Counted from the stretch's first letter, positions 25,787-34,954 are shown. The stretch: 64,000 nucleotides of DNA from Solirubrobacteraceae bacterium (GCA_031177685.1 JAPSGI010000007.1:62001-126000); one strand, 5' to 3'. Numbers and translations are program-made. The notes: generated by a model from the sequence alone, not told the origin.

Positions 25787-26423
25787 GCGGGCGAGCCTGC
25801 GCTGGGTGGTCCGCGGCGCCGCCATCGCCGTGGCGGTGGCGTTCGTCGCGCTGCTCGCCTACGGGCTGACCACGAAGTCCTCGAACACCCGGATCGACGA
25901 CGCGCTGGCCGACGGGCGCCCGATCGCGGCGCCGGGGTTCGAGCTCGACATGCTGCAGCGCGGCGACGTGCCCGGGCATTCGCGCCTGGCCGCCGCACTG
26001 GCCGACGGGCGCCTGAGCCTGCGCGAGCTGCGCGGCAGCCCGGTGGTCCTGAACTTCTGGGCCTCGTGGTGCGTGCCCTGCCGCGAGGAGTCGCCCGACC
26101 TCCAGCGCCAGTGGCGCGCCACGCGCGCCGCCGGGGTCGTGGTCCTGGGGCTCAACATGCAGGACATCACCGGCGACGCGCGCGACTTCATCCGCGAGTT
26201 CCGGCTCACCTATCCGATGGTCCGGGAGGGCGGCAACGACACCGCCCGGAGCTACGGCACCACGGGAATCCCCGAGACCTTCTTCATCGGCCCCGCCGGC
26301 AAGGTGGTCGGCCACGTCATCGGCGTCGCCTCCCCCGACCAGCTGCGCCTCGGCGTGGCCGCCGCCCGCGCCGGCCGCCCCCTCGGCGTCGAGGAGGGCG
26401 GCGAGCAGCGCACGGGCCCCTAG
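25776..26423 (+). CDS. TlpA/ResA-type membrane-anchored thioredoxin
   Basis: 215 residues. One N-terminal membrane anchor (residues 10-30) and then a thioredoxin fold with redox pair W-C-V-P-C near 95. The family's inserted helix region and the cis-Pro in GIPETFFIGP are present. It faces outside the membrane and would keep cysteines of cytochrome c or the CuA site reduced. The CcdA gene is convergent with it and would supply electrons. The stop interlocks with that of ccdA (CTAG 26420-26423). Confidence 0.9.
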   Translation: MVSERASLRWVVRGAAIAVAVAFVALLAYGLTTKSSNTRIDDALADGRPIAAPGFELDMLQRGDVPGHSRLAAALADGRLSLRELRGSPVVLNFWASWCVPCREESPDLQRQWRATRAAGVVVLGLNMQDITGDARDFIREFRLTYPMVREGGNDTARSYGTTGIPETFFIGPAGKVVGHVIGVASPDQLRLGVAAARAGRPLGVEEGGEQRTGP

Positions 26424-27160
26424 ACGTCCTGGAAGAAGTTCAGGCCGAAGCGATCGAGGAACTGCTGGGCCTCGCTGTTGAGCCGGTTGAGCTCGCCGTC
26501 GAGGACGAGGATCCCCATCGCGACGAGGACCAGGCCGGCGCCGATCTGGATCCCCGCGTAATGGCGCTTGAAGAAGGCGAAGGAGCGCTGCGCGGCGCTG
26601 AAGGCGAACGCCGAGAACAGGAACGGGACGGCCAGGCCGAGCGAGTAGACGCCGAGCAGCAGCGCGCCCTTGCCCACCGTCCCGTCCTGCGCGGCGAGGC
26701 CGAGGATCGCCCCGAGCGCGGGCCCCACGCACGGCGTCCAGGCGATCGCGAAGGCCGCGCCCGCCAGGATCGGGCCGCCTCGTCCCGCGCGCTCCACCAG
26801 CTGCTCGGGGTGCCACTCGCGGTTGAGGCGCACCACGAACACGGAGGCGACGAAGAAGACCCCCATCGCGATGATCGTCACGCCGGCCACCTTGTCGAGC
26901 ACGGCCTTGTTGTCGCGCAGCAGCGACCCCGCCGCGGTGGCGCTCAGCCCGAGCAGCATGAAGATCGCCGAGAACGTGGCGACGAAGACGAGGCTGCGCG
27001 CGAGCATGCGCGCGTCCACGCGGCGCTCGCCGGTGGGCGCGGCGCCGCTGACCGCGGCCAGGTAGCCGGGGACCAGCGGCAGCACGCACGGCGACACGAA
27101 CGACACGAAGCCGGCGGCGAATGCGAGCGCCAGGCTCGGGCTTTCCACGGCGGCGAACAC
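26420..27160 (-). CDS. ccdA: Cytochrome c biogenesis CcdA/DsbD-type membrane thiol reductase
   Basis: 246 residues with six hydrophobic helices. The two redox cysteines lie in SPCVLP (helix 1) and TPCVGP (helix 4), the defining pair of CcdA. It carries electrons from cytoplasmic thioredoxin across the membrane to exported thioredoxin-like proteins. Two such partners flank it: the anchored TlpA (convergent) and the lipoprotein TlpA (one base upstream on the same strand). Helical tail at the C-terminus ends in FFQDV. Confidence 0.92.
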   Translation of the reverse strand: MFAAVESPSLALAFAAGFVSFVSPCVLPLVPGYLAAVSGAAPTGERRVDARMLARSLVFVATFSAIFMLLGLSATAAGSLLRDNKAVLDKVAGVTIIAMGVFFVASVFVVRLNREWHPEQLVERAGRGGPILAGAAFAIAWTPCVGPALGAILGLAAQDGTVGKGALLLGVYSLGLAVPFLFSAFAFSAAQRSFAFFKRHYAGIQIGAGLVLVAMGILVLDGELNRLNSEAQQFLDRFGLNFFQDV

Positions 27161-27161
27161 G

Positions 27162-27686
27162 TCAGCTCCCCAGCGCGTACTCGCGGATGTCGGCCTCCAG
27201 CTTGGCCTGGCTGGGATACACGCCCGCGTGGGTGTTCACGACGCGCCCGGTGCGGTCGAAGAAGGCGGTGGTGGGCCACGCGAAGCCGCCCTTGAACTCG
27301 CGCGAAATCTTCAGGTCGGGGTCGAAGAACGACGGGAACGGCACGGGATTCTCCTTCAGGAACCGCTCGCCGGCCGCGCGCCCGTCGTCCGCGTCGACAC
27401 CCAGGAAGGCCACGCGCCCCTGGTACTTCTCCGCCATGGCACGGAAGAACGGGAACTCGTAGCGGCACGGCCCGCACCACGACGCCCACTGGTTCACCAC
27501 GATCGGCGTCCCGCGCAGCTGGCGCACCTGGCGCAGGAAGGCCTCGGGCCCGCCGCCCACGAGCTTCGGCGCCTCCTGCAGCGCCGTGGCCTGCCGCGCG
27601 GGCGCGCGCGGCGCGTCCTCCTCCCCGCACGCGGCGAGCAGGCTGGCGGCGATGACGGCGGCGGCCAGCGGCCCACGTCCACGCAT
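27162..27686 (-). CDS. TlpA-family thioredoxin lipoprotein
   Basis: 174 residues. Lipobox L-A-A-C with Cys20 predicts a lipid-anchored exported protein. The thioredoxin fold carries W-C-G-P-C, VNQWASW before it, and a cis-Pro in AWPTTAFFDR. It lies one base upstream of ccdA in the same operon, so CcdA most likely reduces it. A TACCCT -10 sits 7 bp before its ATG, suggesting leaderless expression. Confidence 0.9.
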   Translation of the reverse strand: MRGRGPLAAAVIAASLLAACGEEDAPRAPARQATALQEAPKLVGGGPEAFLRQVRQLRGTPIVVNQWASWCGPCRYEFPFFRAMAEKYQGRVAFLGVDADDGRAAGERFLKENPVPFPSFFDPDLKISREFKGGFAWPTTAFFDRTGRVVNTHAGVYPSQAKLEADIREYALGS

Positions 27687-27693
27687 GTCTCGA

Positions 27694-27699
27694 AGGGTA
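27694..27699 (-). promoter_or_regulatory. -10-like TACCCT before the TlpA lipoprotein-ccdA operon
   Basis: On the minus strand TACCCT ends 7 bp before ATG 27686 with no Shine-Dalgarno sequence. Confidence 0.45.
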
Positions 27700-27733
27700 C
27701 GGGGGTAGGCGTCCCGTCAAGGAGGTGAGGCCC

Positions 27734-28099
27734 ATGGCACCGGAGCAGATGGGGCAGTCCGAGGAGAGCAAGAAGGCCCAGGAGGCCCTGGAGCGCCACG
27801 AGGCGGCCAAGGAGAAGATCAAGGACCTGGAGGACGACCCGCCCAAGAAGCTCGAGGACTGGCCCGACGACGAGTCCAAGTACCTGACGTTCGGCGGCGG
27901 CGAGGGCGATCACGGCTACGACGAGGGCCCGGAGCGCAAGCTCGGCCCGTCCTCGCTGGAGCACGTCGAGGGCGGTGGCGTGCGGATCGAGGGCGAGGAC
28001 GTCGAGAACCCCGACGACTACAAGGGCGACCCGATCCCCGGCGGTCCCACCGACCCCAACGCGCCCAAGCTGGCGGGCGAGGACAAGGGCGAGAGCTAG
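27734..28099 (+). CDS. Hypothetical acidic, probably disordered protein, 121 residues
   Basis: ATG 27734 follows a very strong ribosome binding site (AAGGAGGTGAG, 27719-27729), the best in the window. The product is dominated by Glu, Asp, Lys, Gly and Pro: a charged helix (AQEALERHEAAKEKIKDLE), then PDDESKYLTFGG and several GGG/PDD turns. No hydrophobic core, cysteine or membrane segment. It is likely intrinsically disordered or dehydrin-like in behaviour. Strong translation signals hint at abundance. Its stop interlocks with the crotonase gene in CTAG. Confidence 0.6.
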   Translation: MAPEQMGQSEESKKAQEALERHEAAKEKIKDLEDDPPKKLEDWPDDESKYLTFGGGEGDHGYDEGPERKLGPSSLEHVEGGGVRIEGEDVENPDDYKGDPIPGGPTDPNAPKLAGEDKGES

Positions 28100-28929
28100 T
28101 CGCGAGCCTCCGCGCCGTAGTCGCCGAACGGCCCGTCGCGCTCGGCCACGGCGCGGCGCACGTCGTCCAGCGCCGCGCGCGTGAACGCAACGCCCTCGGG
28201 GGTGTGCCGGGCCGCGCCGTCCAGCAGCGTCCCGATCAGCTGCGTCACGCGCAGGCCCATCTGCTCGTAGGCCTGGTTGACCAGCAGCTTCATCATGTGC
28301 AGCTGGTTGGCGGGCAGCAGGGCGACGCGGCGCGCCAGCGCCAGGCCGGCGGCGTCCAGCTCGTCCGCGGGGACGGCCTCGGAGGCCAGCCCCCACTCGA
28401 CCGCGCGCCGGCCGTCCAGCGCGTCGCCGGTCAGCAGCAGGCGCTTGGCGCGCTCCAGCCCCAGCCGGTAGATCCACATCGACGTGGTGGGCGACCCCCA
28501 CACGCGCGCCGGCGGATAGCCGATCCGGCAGTCCTGCGCGCACACGATCAGATCGCTGCACAGCGCGAAGTCGGTCCCGCCGCCCACGCAGAACCCGTGG
28601 ACCTGGGCGATCACCGGCTTGGGGGAGCGCCACAGCTCCATGTAGGCGTCGACGAAGCGCGTCATCGTCCCGTAGTCGGCGATGGGGTCCCACACCTTCC
28701 CCTCGCCCGCCATGGCCTCGGAGCCCCAGTCGATGTCGTAGCCCGCGCAGAAGACCCGGCCGGCGCCGCGCAGGCGGATCGCCCGCACCTCGGGGTCCTC
28801 CCACGCCGCCGTCAGACCCGCGCGCAGGTCCGAGATCAGCTCGGGCACGATCGTGTTCAGGCGCTGCGGACGGTTGAGCGTCAGGGTGGCGACGCCGTCC
28901 CCCGCCTCGTAGAGCACCGTCTGGCCCAT
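28096..28929 (-). CDS. Enoyl-CoA hydratase/isomerase (crotonase) family protein
   Basis: 277 residues from ATG 28929. The crotonase fold shows in GRVFCAGYDID (oxyanion hole 1) and HGFCVGGGTDFALCSD (oxyanion hole 2). However, the Glu that normally follows G-G-G-x is Asp here, and the second catalytic Glu is not seen in the YPPARVWG stretch. So it may not be a simple hydratase; isomerase, hydrolase or another acyl-CoA reaction is possible. A TATTGT -10 lies 8 bp before the ATG on the minus strand and overlaps the promoter of the divergent gene. Confidence 0.82.
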   Translation of the reverse strand: MGQTVLYEAGDGVATLTLNRPQRLNTIVPELISDLRAGLTAAWEDPEVRAIRLRGAGRVFCAGYDIDWGSEAMAGEGKVWDPIADYGTMTRFVDAYMELWRSPKPVIAQVHGFCVGGGTDFALCSDLIVCAQDCRIGYPPARVWGSPTTSMWIYRLGLERAKRLLLTGDALDGRRAVEWGLASEAVPADELDAAGLALARRVALLPANQLHMMKLLVNQAYEQMGLRVTQLIGTLLDGAARHTPEGVAFTRAALDDVRRAVAERDGPFGDYGAEARD

Positions 28930-28937
28930 CGCGCCGG

Positions 28938-28947
28938 ACAATAGACT
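28938..28947. promoter_or_regulatory. Back-to-back divergent -10 elements sharing TA
   Basis: TATTGT on the minus strand (28938-28943) lies 8 bp before ATG 28929. TAGACT on the plus strand (28942-28947) lies 7 bp before ATG 28955. They overlap in the central TA. Both genes lack ribosome binding sites. Confidence 0.55.
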
Positions 28948-28954
28948 GCACTGC

Positions 28955-29527
28955 ATGGAGGGGTCGACCGAGCAGGGCACCGTCCGCAGCTGGCTGCGCT
29001 GCTACCGCTGCTGGTCCACGAACCTCGAGGTGCAGGTGCACTACGAGGGCATCCACAAGATCGATCCGCAGACCGGCGAGCGCGCCGACGTCGTGGACGA
29101 GCTCCAGGAGGCGGTCGTGCAGTGCCTGGACTGCATGCACGACCAGCCGCACCTGGGCTTCCACAACGGCCGCGTGGAGCCGGTCGAGGACCGCTGGGAG
29201 AGGATGATCGCCGGCACGCCGTGGGTCGCCTCGTGCACCGTCACGGTGGACGCCGACGAGGTCGAGTCCTGCTCGGGACCGGAGGCCGGCGACTCGCTGT
29301 CCTACGCCGCCTTCGGCGACCACGGGACGCGCGAGTTCTTCACCCACGTGCGCTTCCACAAGCACGAGGAGGACGAGATCGTCGTCCACCTGCTGATCGA
29401 GCTCTACGCCCGCTCGTCGGAGGAGGCCACCGAGGTGCTGGAGGCCGCCGCCCGCGGGCCACTGTCGATCACCTCGCTCGCCGAGGAGTCGCGGCCGCCC
29501 GCTGCGACGGGCGACGACCTGCACTAG
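28955..29527 (+). CDS. Hypothetical protein with an N-terminal Cys pair and zinc-ribbon look
   Basis: 190 residues. CYRC near residues 16-19 and CLDC near 59-62 form two Cys-x-x-Cys pairs of a likely zinc ribbon. The rest is acidic and beta-alternating, with VASCTVTVDADEVESCSG, HVRFHKHEEDEIVVHLLI and ARSSEEATEVLEAAARGP. I recognise no family. It is divergent from the crotonase gene and read towards the DUF4242 gene 34 bp downstream. Confidence 0.7.
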   Translation: MEGSTEQGTVRSWLRCYRCWSTNLEVQVHYEGIHKIDPQTGERADVVDELQEAVVQCLDCMHDQPHLGFHNGRVEPVEDRWERMIAGTPWVASCTVTVDADEVESCSGPEAGDSLSYAAFGDHGTREFFTHVRFHKHEEDEIVVHLLIELYARSSEEATEVLEAAARGPLSITSLAEESRPPAATGDDLH

Positions 29528-29561
29528 AGTCGTCCGAAACTCCAACCGGGGAGGGAACGGC

Positions 29562-29852
29562 ATGGATACCTACGTCATCCTGCGCCGCGGAGGCTGGGAA
29601 GGTCCCGACGCGCTCCAGGAGGCCGCGGGACGCTCCAAGCAGGTCGGCGACGAGGAGATGTCCGACGACATCCGCTGGATTCGCAGCTACGTGCTGGCGG
29701 AGCCCGACGGTCGCGTCGGCACCGTCTGCATCTACCAGGCCTCCAGCGAGGAGGCCATCCGCGAGCACGCGTCGCGCGCGGACCTGCCCGCGGACGAGGT
29801 CGTTCGCGTCGCCGACACGGTCGTCGTGCGCGACGATCCCGTCGCCGCCTGA
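29562..29852 (+). CDS. DUF4242 family protein (SCO4226-like, nickel-binding relatives)
   Basis: 96 residues with a ferredoxin-like alpha/beta fold by composition. Family wording: an opening DTYVILRR strand, VRWIRSYV-like DIRWIRSYVL, an edge V-C-I-Y-Q-A, then SSEEAIREHASRADLPADEV. GGGAGG before ATG 29562 is a good ribosome binding site. Relatives such as Streptomyces SCO4226 bind nickel; the His and Cys needed here are few, so metal binding is uncertain. A strong hairpin follows its stop. Confidence 0.75.
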   Translation: MDTYVILRRGGWEGPDALQEAAGRSKQVGDEEMSDDIRWIRSYVLAEPDGRVGTVCIYQASSEEAIREHASRADLPADEVVRVADTVVVRDDPVAA

Positions 29853-29867
29853 AGCCCGCTTTCACAC

Positions 29868-29905
29868 CGGAAAAAGGGGGCGCCGGCGGGCGTCCCCTCT
29901 TTCCG
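29868..29905 (+). terminator. Strong hairpin after the DUF4242 gene (terminator-like)
   Basis: CGGAAAAAGGGG pairs with CCCCTCTTTCCG (one mismatch) around a GC-rich loop. It begins 15 bp after the stop. There is no run of T behind it, so termination would not be a classical intrinsic one on the plus strand. Confidence 0.55.
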
Positions 29906-29978
29906 TCCAGGGTCCTAAAGGCGCCGTCTCGCGCGGCCGACGTACACCGTGTAGGCCCACGACAACGGAGTGTCGTCC

Positions 29979-30938
29979 ATGCGGTTTATTGCCCAGCTCG
30001 CCGGCTGCGCGCTCGTCGCGCTGCTGATTGTTCCCACGTCGGCCCCCGCGGCCGTCCGGACCCTCAAGGGTCAGGTCGTGGGGTCCACCTTCGCCGCCGG
30101 GAGCGCGACGGTCGTGCCCGTCCTGCTGGACGCGCGCTCCGCGCGCCGCGCCAAACTGCGCACCCCGCTCGCCCGGTTGCTGGTGCCGCGCGGGTGGAAG
30201 GTCCGCGCGCCCGGCCGGACCACGCTCGTGTCGCAGCACCTGCGCGCCGGAGACGCCTTCCGCGTGCGCGTGACCGTGCCGCGCCGCCGCAACGGCGCGG
30301 CATACCCGGTGCTGCGGCCGCGCGCCCGCACGCTCGTCGTGACACGGCGCGGCACCGCGCTGTCGGCCGCGGAGCTGCAGGAGCACGTCGCGGCGCTGTA
30401 CGGGTATGTCAACGGACTCGCGTCGTACATCGTGCGCGAGTTCGCCGCCCTCCACGGGCAGGTGGCCGGGCTGCGCGGCGACCTGGCCGGGCTGCGCGGC
30501 TCGCTCGCGGCGCTGCAGGCGCGGGTCGACGGCCTCGAGGCCGGCTTCCAGGCGCAGCTCGACCAGCTGATCGCGCGCGTCACCGCACTGGAGACCCAGC
30601 TGGCGTCGATAACGGCCCAGCTGAGCCAGCTGTCCAGCGACGTGTCGGCGCTGCAGGCCCAGCTCGCTGGGATCGCGCCGGGCGACCTCGCCGGCGCGCT
30701 GAGCGACATCGCCGCCCTGCAGGCGCTGGTCGGCGGGGTCGACGTGTCGGCGCTGTCGAGCTCGCTGAACTCGCTGTCCAGCTCCACCGCGGCCTCCGAC
30801 GCGACGCTCCAGGGCAACATCGACGCGGCCAACGCCGCGCTGGCCACCGTGCAGGGGCAGGTCGCGTTCCTGTGCTCGGCCGGCCTGGTGAAGGGCCCGC
30901 TTCTCAACCTCCAGCTGCTTGGCCCCTGCCCGGCCTAG
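29979..30938 (+). CDS. Secreted coiled-coil protein
   Basis: 319 residues from ATG 29979 (AACGGAG ribosome binding site, 8 bp). A signal peptide with [16 protein letters not shown] and A-P-A cleavage region comes first, then a basic beta domain (residues 25-125). From about 130 to 260 the sequence is a long heptad pattern: [37 protein letters not shown], so a parallel coiled coil, probably trimeric. The tail is Ser/Ala-rich with one Cys pair near the end. It looks like an extracellular fibrous or surface protein; function unknown. Confidence 0.75.
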   Translation: MRFIAQLAGCALVALLIVPTSAPAAVRTLKGQVVGSTFAAGSATVVPVLLDARSARRAKLRTPLARLLVPRGWKVRAPGRTTLVSQHLRAGDAFRVRVTVPRRRNGAAYPVLRPRARTLVVTRRGTALSAAELQEHVAALYGYVNGLASYIVREFAALHGQVAGLRGDLAGLRGSLAALQARVDGLEAGFQAQLDQLIARVTALETQLASITAQLSQLSSDVSALQAQLAGIAPGDLAGALSDIAALQALVGGVDVSALSSSLNSLSSSTAASDATLQGNIDAANAALATVQGQVAFLCSAGLVKGPLLNLQLLGPCPA

Positions 30939-32758
30939 GCGCTGCGCAGCCGGCTCTCCAGCGCGGCGAGCTGCTCGCGCAGCGCCGCGGGGAGCCGGTC
31001 CCCGAACCGGGCGAAATGCTCGTGGACCTGGGGGAGCTGGCCCTGCCACTCCTCCGGGTCCACGCGCAGCAGCTCGCTCAACGCGCCGGGCGTGACGCCC
31101 AGGCCCTCCACCTCCAGCGCCCCCTCGGCGGGGACGAGCCCGATCGGCGTCTCGCGCGCCTCGGCGCCGCCGTCGCAGCGGCGGAAGATCCAAGCCAGGA
31201 CGCGGGAGTTCTCGCCGAAGCCGGGCCACAGGAAGCGGCCACCCTCGTCCTTGCGAAACCAGTTGACGTAGAAGATCTTCGGCAGCCGGGCCGGGTCCGG
31301 GGCGTTCTCGCCGGTCCGCAGCCAGTGCCCGAAGTAGTCGGCCATGTGGTAGCCGCAGAAGGGCAGCATGGCCATCGGGTCGAAGCGCAGCTCGCCCACC
31401 GTGCCGGCCGCGGCGGCCGTCTTCTCCGAGGCCATCGTGGCGCCCATGAAGACGCCGTGCTCCCAGTCGAAGGCCTCGCTGACCAGCGGCACCACGGTGG
31501 CGCGGCGCCCGCCGAACAGGAAGGCGTCGATCGGCACGCCGGCGGGGTCCTCCCACTCCGGCGCGATCGACGGGCACTGCGCCGCGGGCGCGGTGAAGCG
31601 CGCGTTGGGATGGGCGGCCGGGGACCCGGCGTCGGGCGTCCACTCGCCGCCGCGCCAGTCCACGGCGTGGGGCGGCGGCTCCTCGGTCATGCCCTCCCAC
31701 CACACGTCGCCGTCGTCGGTCCTGGCGCAGTTGGTGAACACGCAGTTCTCGGTCAGCGTGCGCATCGCGTTGGGGTTCGTCTCGTCGCCGGTCCCCGGCG
31801 CCACGCCGAAGAAGCCCGCCTCCGGATTGATCGCGTACAGCCGGCCGTCGTCGCCGAACTTCATCCAGGCGATGTCGTCGCCGATCGTCTCGACCTTCCA
31901 GCCCGCCAGCGTGGGGATCAGCATGGCGAGGTTCGTCTTGCCGCACGCGGAGGGGAACGCGGCCGCGACGTACTTGACCTCGCCCTCGGGCGAGGTGACC
32001 TTGAGGATCAGCATGTGCTCGGCCAGCCAGCCCTCGTCGCGGGCCATCACCGAGGCGATCCGCAGGGCGAAGCACTTCTTGCCCAGCAGCGCGTTGCCGC
32101 CGTAGCCGGAGCCGTAGGACCAGATCTCCCGCGACTCGGGGAAGTGGACGATGTACTTGTTGTCCGAGTTGCAGGGCCACGGCACGTCCTCCTCGCCGTC
32201 GGCGAGCGGCGCGCCGACCGAGTGCAGGCACGGCACGAACTGCCCGTCGTCGCCCAGCACCTCCAGCGCGGCCTGGCCCATCCGGGTCATGATCCGCATC
32301 GAGACGGCGACGTAGGCGGAGTCGGTGAGCTGCACCCCGACGTAGCTCTTGTCCGAGCCGACCGGGCCCATGGAGAAGGGCACCACGTACATCGTGCGGC
32401 CGGCCATGGCGCCACGGAACAGGTCGCCGAGCGTCTGGCGCATCTCCTCGGGGTCGCGCCAGTTGTTGGTGGGCCCCGCGTCGGCCTCGTCCGCCGAGCA
32501 GATGAACGTCCGGTCCTCCACCCGGGCCACGTCCCCCGGGTCCGAGCGGGCGAGGTAGGAGTTGGGGCGCTTGGCGTCCGACAGCCGCTCGAACGTGCCC
32601 GTCTCCACCAGCTCGCGGCACAGGCGGTCGTACTCCTCGGCGCTCCCGTCGCACCAGTGGATCGCGTCGGGCTGCGTGAGCTCGGCCACCTCCTCCACCC
32701 ACGCGACCAGCTTCGCGTGCGTCGTGGGGGCCTCGGCGGTGATGTCAGGGGTGCTCAA
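30935..32758 (-). CDS. pckG: Phosphoenolpyruvate carboxykinase (GTP)
   Basis: 607 residues, the GTP-type length. The kinase loop lies in [13 protein letters not shown]; the substrate loop [17 protein letters not shown] and the Mn-ligand region [12 protein letters not shown]-like [11 protein letters not shown] are clear. C-terminal half carries PEVVP-like charged helices. It converts oxaloacetate to PEP with GTP, the exit from the malate/oxaloacetate pool fed by the ethylmalonyl-CoA route. The stop interlocks with that of the coiled-coil gene (CTAG 30935-30938). The start ATG 32758 has no clear ribosome binding site. Confidence 0.95.
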   Translation of the reverse strand: MSTPDITAEAPTTHAKLVAWVEEVAELTQPDAIHWCDGSAEEYDRLCRELVETGTFERLSDAKRPNSYLARSDPGDVARVEDRTFICSADEADAGPTNNWRDPEEMRQTLGDLFRGAMAGRTMYVVPFSMGPVGSDKSYVGVQLTDSAYVAVSMRIMTRMGQAALEVLGDDGQFVPCLHSVGAPLADGEEDVPWPCNSDNKYIVHFPESREIWSYGSGYGGNALLGKKCFALRIASVMARDEGWLAEHMLILKVTSPEGEVKYVAAAFPSACGKTNLAMLIPTLAGWKVETIGDDIAWMKFGDDGRLYAINPEAGFFGVAPGTGDETNPNAMRTLTENCVFTNCARTDDGDVWWEGMTEEPPPHAVDWRGGEWTPDAGSPAAHPNARFTAPAAQCPSIAPEWEDPAGVPIDAFLFGGRRATVVPLVSEAFDWEHGVFMGATMASEKTAAAAGTVGELRFDPMAMLPFCGYHMADYFGHWLRTGENAPDPARLPKIFYVNWFRKDEGGRFLWPGFGENSRVLAWIFRRCDGGAEARETPIGLVPAEGALEVEGLGVTPGALSELLRVDPEEWQGQLPQVHEHFARFGDRLPAALREQLAALESRLRSA

Positions 32759-32802
32759 GGGTCCGGCTCGCCTCCTCCGCGTTTTGACGGTCGCCGATTC
32801 TT

Positions 32803-34158
32803 TCAGCCCAGGCTGGCAAGCGCCTCGGCGGCCGCCCGGTCACCGGACTGGACGGCCCCGTCCATGTACCCGCTCCAGACCGTCGCAGTCTCCGCCCCGG
32901 CCCAGTGCAGCGGGCCGATCGGGGCCCGCAGGGCGCTGCCGAACTCGGTCCAGGCGCCCGTCGGCATGGCGCAGCCGTAGCAGCCGCGGGTCCACTCCTC
33001 CTCGGCCCACAGGCGCTCGACGTAGTCGCGCGGGGAGGCCGCGCGGGGGCCGAACAGCCGGGCGAACGTGTCGATCACCGCCTGGCGGCGCTCCTGCGAC
33101 TCCATCAGACCGGCCTGGCGGGCGAAGCGGCCCTCCAGGAAGCCGAGCAGGACGCCGGGGGAGCCGTCCGGCGGCGAGTTGTCGTAGGTCAGCCGCACCG
33201 GGCCGCGCACGCCGGTGGACTGGCCGCTGAGGCCCTGGTCGCGCCAGAAGGGCTCGTCGTAGATCGCCATGCACTTGGCGACGGTGCCCTGGGGCATGCG
33301 CTGGGTGAGCTGGTCGCGGTGCCCGGGCAGCGGCGGGTCGTAGGCGATCCGCGCGCACAGGGTCGGCGGGATCGCGAGGATCGCGCGGCGGGCGCGCGCG
33401 GTGACGCCGTCCGCCTGCAGGGCGACCTCGCCGTCCGCGTGGCGGATCGCTCGCACCGGGGCCTGCAGGTGGACCGCCTCGCCGAGCTCCTGCGCCAGCC
33501 GCAGCGAGAGCAGCTGCGAACCGCCCACGAAGCGGTCCTGCTGAGCGCCGCCCTCGGTGTCGAACAGGGCGTCGAAGCCGCCGGCCGAATGGGCGTAGAA
33601 GAGGACGTGCAGGAGCGAGAGGTCGCCGGGCTCCTGCGCCCACACGGCCTCGGTGCCGATCTCGAAGAGGGTCCGCGCCGCCCGGCTGGCCAGGTTGCCG
33701 CGTAGCCAGCTCTCTAACGTCTGCGCGTCCCAGCGAGCGGCCTTCGGCGCCTGCCATGGGGCGTCGAGCGGCACCTCGCGCGCCATGCGGTCCAGGCGCC
33801 ACTGGGCCTGCGCCACGTCGGCCAGGACGGCCGCGTTGATGCGCGGGATCGTGCCCTTGTAGCGGCGCAGCTCGCCGTTCCACTCGATGACGTTCTCGCC
33901 CGCGCCGTACGTGGGAAACGTGCCGACACCGAGCTCCCGGGCCAGCCCCAGGAGCCGGTGCTGCGTCGGGCCGACCCACTGGCCGCCCACCTCGACGATC
34001 TTGCCGTCGCCGAGGTCGTGGTTCAGCGTGCGCCCGCCGACGCGGTCGCGCGCCTCCAGCACGGCGACGCTCGCTCCCGCCCGTCGCAGGGCCCGCGCGG
34101 CCGTCAGGCCGGCCAGCCCCGCGCCGACGACCGCCACGTCCGCCTCGACCTCCGCCAT
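32803..34158 (-). CDS. Flavin monoamine oxidase family protein
   Basis: 451 residues. The Rossmann FAD site is [19 protein letters not shown] with the family tail [11 protein letters not shown]. Further marks: [11 protein letters not shown], and a C-terminal [18 protein letters not shown] that positions the flavin. It resembles putrescine oxidases and monoamine oxidases and would deaminate amines with oxygen, giving aldehydes. The substrate is not clear. A TACGCT -10 lies 6 bp before its ATG, back to back with the promoter of the divergent small lipoprotein. Confidence 0.92.
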   Translation of the reverse strand: MAEVEADVAVVGAGLAGLTAARALRRAGASVAVLEARDRVGGRTLNHDLGDGKIVEVGGQWVGPTQHRLLGLARELGVGTFPTYGAGENVIEWNGELRRYKGTIPRINAAVLADVAQAQWRLDRMAREVPLDAPWQAPKAARWDAQTLESWLRGNLASRAARTLFEIGTEAVWAQEPGDLSLLHVLFYAHSAGGFDALFDTEGGAQQDRFVGGSQLLSLRLAQELGEAVHLQAPVRAIRHADGEVALQADGVTARARRAILAIPPTLCARIAYDPPLPGHRDQLTQRMPQGTVAKCMAIYDEPFWRDQGLSGQSTGVRGPVRLTYDNSPPDGSPGVLLGFLEGRFARQAGLMESQERRQAVIDTFARLFGPRAASPRDYVERLWAEEEWTRGCYGCAMPTGAWTEFGSALRAPIGPLHWAGAETATVWSGYMDGAVQSGDRAAAEALASLG

Positions 34159-34164
34159 CGTGGG

Positions 34165-34174
34165 AGCGTATAAC
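34165..34174. promoter_or_regulatory. Back-to-back divergent -10 elements sharing TA
   Basis: TACGCT on the minus strand (34165-34170) lies 6 bp before ATG 34158. TATAAC on the plus strand (34169-34174) lies 7 bp before GTG 34182. They share the central TA. The same design is seen at 28938-28947. Confidence 0.5.
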
Positions 34175-34181
34175 TACCCCC

Positions 34182-34397
34182 GTGCGCAGATCGGTGGTCC
34201 TCGTCGCCGTGCTCGCCGCCCTCGGGCTGGGCGCCGGCTGCGGGTCGGAGTCGGAGTCCGAGCCGGTCGCCGCCCCGCCCGGCTCCACCGGACCGCGCGA
34301 GCCCTGCGCCTCCCAGCCGCCCGGCCGCGTGGCCGACGGCGTCAACGACGACCAGGGCGGCTCAAGACCGGGCACGGACCCCTGCGCCGGGGAATAG
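34182..34397 (+). CDS. Small predicted lipoprotein, 71 residues
   Basis: Starts GTG 34182. A typical lipoprotein N-terminus ends in the lipobox G-A-G-C with Cys20. The mature part is only about 50 residues, Ser/Glu/Pro-rich, with two more Cys. No domain is recognised. It is divergent from the amine oxidase and convergent with the MaoC gene (5 bp between stops). Confidence 0.6.
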   Translation: MRRSVVLVAVLAALGLGAGCGSESESEPVAAPPGSTGPREPCASQPPGRVADGVNDDQGGSRPGTDPCAGE

Positions 34398-34402
34398 GGC
34401 CG

Positions 34403-34954
34403 CTACTCGACGTTCTCTTCGGCCTGCGGCGCGGCGCCGGGGTTCTTGCGCGGCACCAGCACGAGGCGCTTGAACTCCGCGACCAGGACGCCGTCCTGGT
34501 TGCGGACGCGGGTGTGGACCTTGACCGTGCCGCGGTCGGGCTTGGAGCGCGACTCGCGCTTCTCCAGCACTTCGGACTCCACGAACAGCGTGTCGCCGTG
34601 GAACACCGGCGCCGGGTGCGACAGCTCCTCGGTGGCCAGGTTGGCGATGGCCTTGCCCGAGACGTCGGACACCGACATGCCCAGCGCGAGCGAGTAGACG
34701 AGCGGGCCGACGACGACGTTTCGCCCCTGCTGCGACTGCGCCGCGTAGACGTCGTTGATGTGCAGCGGGTGGTGGTTCATCGTGATCAGGCAGAAGAGGT
34801 GGTCGTCGGCCTCGGTCACGGTCTTGGCCGGCCAGTGCTTGTAGACGTCGCCGACCTCGAACTCCTCGAGGTAGCGGCCGTAGGGGTGCGCGCCGCTGGC
34901 CTCGCGGGCGGCCTGCTCGGTCTCGACGCCCTGGGTCCTGGTCTCGTCGCTCAT
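34403..34954 (-). CDS. MaoC-family hydratase, possible mesaconyl-CoA hydratase
   Basis: 183 residues with a hot-dog fold and the MaoC motif in FCLITMNHHPLHINDVYA; the Asp-His pair of hydratase 2 is replaced by Asn-His spacing usual in this subgroup. GPLVYSLALGMSVSD and HPAPVFHGDTLFVESEVL complete the family. Relatives sit beside ccr/ecm and CitE-like lyases in Streptomyces, and a hydratase for mesaconyl-CoA is needed in the ethylmalonyl-CoA route, so this is a candidate for that step. The assignment is inference. It has a TAGGGT -10 8 bp before its ATG. Confidence 0.75.
   Translation of the reverse strand: MSDETRTQGVETEQAAREASGAHPYGRYLEEFEVGDVYKHWPAKTVTEADDHLFCLITMNHHPLHINDVYAAQSQQGRNVVVGPLVYSLALGMSVSDVSGKAIANLATEELSHPAPVFHGDTLFVESEVLEKRESRSKPDRGTVKVHTRVRNQDGVLVAEFKRLVLVPRKNPGAAPQAEENVE

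Noticed and set aside
30000-30930. Direct repeats in the coiled-coil gene as a tandem DNA repeat
   Set aside because: The periodicity is at the protein heptad level; the DNA units differ in sequence and length.
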